From contig NZ_CP150145.1 in assembly GCF_037963835.1 (NCBI RefSeq), forward strand, positions 5,456,001 to 5,520,000: DNA of 64,000 nt, given 5' to 3'. Of this stretch, positions 61,209 to 64,000 are shown one piece after another. Each line of letters begins with the position of its first letter. Position 1 is the stretch's first letter. The notes under the pieces are model-generated. The model saw only the letters and a program-made list of their open reading frames with translations, was not told where the DNA came from and did not search any database. A program made the position numbers and the translations under genes. This DNA is from Paenibacillus sp. FSL H8-0332. Its GTDB lineage: Bacteria; Bacillota; Bacilli; Paenibacillales; Paenibacillaceae.

Positions 61209-63050
61209 TCAGGGAAATGGATGGGGCGCCTGGTAGACCTCTGCCGAATCCATCCTCCAGTGCTGCGCAGCCTGCCGGATACGCCGTCCGCAGAGCATCC
61301 GGCTTGCTTCACCGAACCACATAGGCTGCATCTGAGGCACAAGCACTTTGACTGCCTCCAGTCCAAGCGCCTTGTATCCCTCTGGTGTCTGACGGACGAT
61401 GAACGCTTCGCCGTAATGGTCCGTCATCCGGTCCAGCAGCCTTGAGGTTTCTTCCGCCAGATCAATCACCGTATGCTGCAGCTCCCCGTAGAACCGGGCA
61501 AACCGCTCGCGGATACCGTATTGACCGCCGCTGGCCAGGAAATCGAAGTGATGCCGTTCCTCCTGAAGGAAATAGAGAATCGGATGATCCTCGACCCGCC
61601 ATACCCCTTCATGGCGGATGCGCCGGGCTTTCTCATGGATCTCTGCGGCATGAGTGCCGTAGTATTCCAGCGCCAGCAGCATTTCTTCCAGCGCCGAGAG
61701 GATGGCCTTCTCCGGATGGGGATGGGCACCCGCCGTACTGTAGGCCGCGAACTGGTTCTCGGTCTGTCCCAGACAGAGAGCCCAAATGACAGGAATCTCT
61801 GTCTCCATCGTGATGTCGAACAGCTGCACGGTATACCCGAGTGCCGTAAGCCGTCCGGTCATATAACGAATCTGTGCATTCTCTACCGAATCCGGCAGGA
61901 TCTCGGGCGGTGAACGCCGCAGGTACCAGTGATTCAGGAAAGCATCCCGCTCAATCAGCTCCAGACAGGCATAATAGATACCGTCCAGTACGGTTGTGCC
62001 CAGTGCATTCCCGTTGGAATTGCCTTTGTAAATCCGCGGTCCGGCTGAATATCCGTCATCCGGCTTATAATAGGCTAGGCATTCCGGGACATAGACTGTG
62101 CCTTGCCGCTTCCAGTCGAAGGCAGGTATCCAATTCAAGGGCAGCTCCTCATGGTAAGCGGCTATCTGTCCGCTTCTCTTCACCGCACCGGTGAACAGCA
62201 GCGGATCGATGGCTGTCTCCCGTTTCTGCAGGCTCCGGGTGCCGGATCTGACACTCAGCCCTTCCCTGCCGCGCGGGTGCATTCCCGCATAACGTTCCAG
62301 CGCCTCACACCTCGACTTTAGCTCGCTGGCTCTATAATCAGTAGAGCTGCCGATGCCCAGTTCATATGTCTCCTCCCTGTAGATCCTGAAGAAGCTGGTC
62401 AGCGAAAAGAAGGAACGGGTATTTCTGTCCCGATAGATCATAAAATTGGAGTCGGCATTGCCTGGCGCGAATACGGTATCACATACCGCAGTGGGCTCAG
62501 CCCGGTATGAACTGCCATACTGGAACATCGATTTCCGTTCCAGCTCCTGGAGGATTACAGCAGTATCGTCCTCCGGTTCAGCTTCAGCACAGGACTTGCA
62601 GCGCTGAGCGGGCCAGAAGGAATACCTGCGGACATTACCGCCACCAGGCTCCAGCCGGTAATAGTCCAGCACTCCAGACGTTCCAGCCTGTCGGAGCAGC
62701 AGAGCCAGACACTCCTGCACCAGCACTTCATCCACGCTGTAGCTGCCAACAAGTTCGCTCCGGCCTTCATCCCCAGGCAGCCGCTCATTCGCTCTCAGGT
62801 TCTCGTTCCTCCGTTGCGCGAAGCAGGACGGACAGCCTATCCCGCCCGGATTGAAGATAGGCCCGGCAAGCACTTCGTGAACATCCACCTGCAGAAGTGC
62901 AAATCTTTCCTCGCGGGGCCAGACCCGCTCCCTGCCTGTCTGGTGAGCGTAGGTTATGAAGCATAGCAGCCGTTCCCCGCCGAGCTCAAGAACCACCTGT
63001 TCCTCCAGGCGATGTACTGCCTGATCCAATGTCATTGCAGCTGTCTTCAT
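61209..63050 (-). CDS. YcaO cyclodehydratase fused to an E1-like zinc domain (first copy)
   Basis: A 613-residue TOMM enzyme. Residues 1-160 form an E1-like remnant with LAGPIFNPGGIGCPSCFAQR (C73/C76) and WPAQRCKSCAEAE (C151/C154). The YcaO domain from about 200 carries ELKSRCEALERYAG near 245, SNGNALGTTVLDGIYYACLE near 346 and LELIERDAFLNHW near 364, the motifs that line the ATP site. The C-terminus is APHPFP. It would make azolines in a precursor. Similar in architecture to the protein at 51529-53469 but clearly diverged. ATG overlaps the previous gene's stop by four bases. Confidence 0.93.
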   Translation of the reverse strand: MKTAAMTLDQAVHRLEEQVVLELGGERLLCFITYAHQTGRERVWPREERFALLQVDVHEVLAGPIFNPGGIGCPSCFAQRRNENLRANERLPGDEGRSELVGSYSVDEVLVQECLALLLRQAGTSGVLDYYRLEPGGGNVRRYSFWPAQRCKSCAEAEPEDDTAVILQELERKSMFQYGSSYRAEPTAVCDTVFAPGNADSNFMIYRDRNTRSFFSLTSFFRIYREETYELGIGSSTDYRASELKSRCEALERYAGMHPRGREGLSVRSGTRSLQKRETAIDPLLFTGAVKRSGQIAAYHEELPLNWIPAFDWKRQGTVYVPECLAYYKPDDGYSAGPRIYKGNSNGNALGTTVLDGIYYACLELIERDAFLNHWYLRRSPPEILPDSVENAQIRYMTGRLTALGYTVQLFDITMETEIPVIWALCLGQTENQFAAYSTAGAHPHPEKAILSALEEMLLALEYYGTHAAEIHEKARRIRHEGVWRVEDHPILYFLQEERHHFDFLASGGQYGIRERFARFYGELQHTVIDLAEETSRLLDRMTDHYGEAFIVRQTPEGYKALGLEAVKVLVPQMQPMWFGEASRMLCGRRIRQAAQHWRMDSAEVYQAPHPFP

Positions 63051-64000
63051 CGCCGGTCACCCCCTAAGAGAGAGAAGCCGAATTTGCGGGACAGACCGTC
63101 CTCATACCGGCACAGCGCACCACCGGCCGTTTCAGGAGAAGGAGACGGGTAAGGCCAGGCAGGATCACAATCCTCTCTACGAATCTGGTTCCATACCCGG
63201 AACACCGCATCTTCCAAGGATTCACCAATTGCCCTGTACAGCTTCCCCTCATATTTAGCCTCCATAAGATACACAATCATCAGGGCTTGTAACCTCTTAT
63301 ATCTGATCTGTGAAGGAAGCGGCTGCTCCGTACCCGGCAAGAAGGCAAGGCGGCCTGAAGTCCAATCCCCCTGCTCCAGTTCTTCGGTATCCCCGGCTTC
63401 CTGGCGGTTCAGGTAATGCAGGTAGGCGGCCTGGTCGGTTAACCCCGGCGATAGCTGACGATAGCTGTAGCATTGCTCCAGCAGGTAAGCATACAGATCC
63501 TCCAATACCCGGCGTTTGCTGGGTCCGGCGAAGCTCACCACCCTGCCGCAGGCTTCAGCGTCCAGGATCCAGTAACGATCGAAACGGAATTTAATGTTCT
63601 TGACCACAGCGCTTACCAGCTCCTGTGAAAGAACCCCCTCGTCAACGGCCCTGTCCTCCAGATGCTCCAGCGGACTGCAATGAAGCGGGCAGCATTCGGC
63701 ATGAGCCACTTCAGGCAGGGACTGGATGGACTGAAGTCCGCAGGCATCTAATTTGACCAGCTTATTACCGGTATACTTCCTTGCACTCATAAAGGCAGGA
63801 AGTTGGAATCTGAACCGGCTTGCTACAGGATACTGCAAGCCAAGACAGCGCGGGCAAACTCCGGCGGACAGAATCACCCGGTCACCCAGTTCATACGCAT
63901 CTGCCTCTATGGACATCTCCTCTTCTCCGTTCAGCTTGTGCCGGAGATCCATCAGCCGCTGTGCCTCGGCAGGGGACGGATGCGGATTTGTGAAGAGCCG
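63047..64000 (-). CDS. RiPP cluster protein with two Cys pairs; upstream end open at the window edge
   Basis: A protein of at least 318 residues whose frame is still open at 64000. One start option is ATG 63916, where GGAG lies eight bases upstream, giving 289 residues that open MSIEADAYELGDRVILSAGV. Features: VCPRCLGLQYPVASRF (Cys pair) and HAECCPLHCSPLEHL, possibly a zinc site of the TOMM E1-like kind, then a helical C-terminus (RYKRLQALMIVYLMEAKYEG). No family was recognised with confidence. If the frame continues leftward (5'-ward), residues NPHPSPAEAQ precede, whose PHPSP resembles a YcaO tail. It is coupled to the YcaO gene (ATGA overlap). Confidence 0.75.
   Translation of the reverse strand, partial: RLFTNPHPSPAEAQRLMDLRHKLNGEEEMSIEADAYELGDRVILSAGVCPRCLGLQYPVASRFRFQLPAFMSARKYTGNKLVKLDACGLQSIQSLPEVAHAECCPLHCSPLEHLEDRAVDEGVLSQELVSAVVKNIKFRFDRYWILDAEACGRVVSFAGPSKRRVLEDLYAYLLEQCYSYRQLSPGLTDQAAYLHYLNRQEAGDTEELEQGDWTSGRLAFLPGTEQPLPSQIRYKRLQALMIVYLMEAKYEGKLYRAIGESLEDAVFRVWNQIRREDCDPAWPYPSPSPETAGGALCRYEDGLSRKFGFSLLGGDRR

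Overview
The window looks like chromosomal DNA of a low-to-mid GC, endospore-forming Firmicute, most probably Paenibacillus or a close relative. The evidence is sporulation genes (spoVB, bofC, a SpoIID-type protein), a hisS-aspS-tcdA operon behind a T-box, the gene order yajC-tgt-queA-spoIID-ruvBAC-bofC, strong AAGGAGG-type ribosome binding sites, frequent TTG/GTG starts, and intergenic minisatellites. No phage, insertion sequence, CRISPR array, tRNA or rRNA was seen.

Region 1 (1-13.9 kb): the 5' end of an unidentified gene, a chemoreceptor, about 1 kb of gene-free tandem repeats (36-bp and 51-bp periods), an HelD-type RNA polymerase recycling helicase, an AzgA-type purine permease with an unassigned leader structure, the tRNA operon hisS-aspS-tcdA with its promoter and T-box, a small stress-type protein and a DJ-1/PfpI protein. 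Region 2 (13.9-25 kb): dtd, relA, uraA, apt, recJ, a cation diffusion facilitator, secF, secD and comN. Region 3 (25-40 kb): spoVB, a DUF421 membrane protein, a TIGR04086 protein, a PAP2 phosphatase, the yajC/tgt/queA/spoIID-like/ruvBAC/bofC series, a serpin lipoprotein and fabV. These are mostly conserved housekeeping genes.

Region 4 (40-44.6 kb): an ABC-2 exporter preceded by a LytTR regulator whose N-terminal half looks like an ABC ATPase that has lost its Walker A motif, then a small membrane protein and a GH88 glycoside hydrolase.

Region 5 (44.6-64 kb, all on the minus strand) is the special part. It holds a complete comQXPA-type quorum-sensing module. Its comX gene (47639-47818) is short and ends in Trp-Cys, and it is preceded by a near-perfect ComA-box dyad and a TATAAT. 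Directly upstream of comQ lies a dense, largely overlapping operon of at least twelve genes for a ribosomally made, post-translationally modified peptide. It encodes two proteins combining a zinc-type CxxC/CxxC segment with a YcaO cyclodehydratase domain (both ending PHPFP), a SagB-type dehydrogenase, a LanB-like Ser/Thr dehydratase split from its partner domains, an M20 peptidase-like protein, an ABC exporter and several proteins with CxxC motifs but no clear assignment. The enzyme set predicts a peptide with azol(in)es and dehydrated Ser/Thr, of the thiopeptide or goadsporin kind. No precursor peptide gene was found inside the window; the operon runs off the right edge. The adjacency suggests that an isoprenylated ComX pheromone could control this RiPP by cell density. 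That link is an inference.
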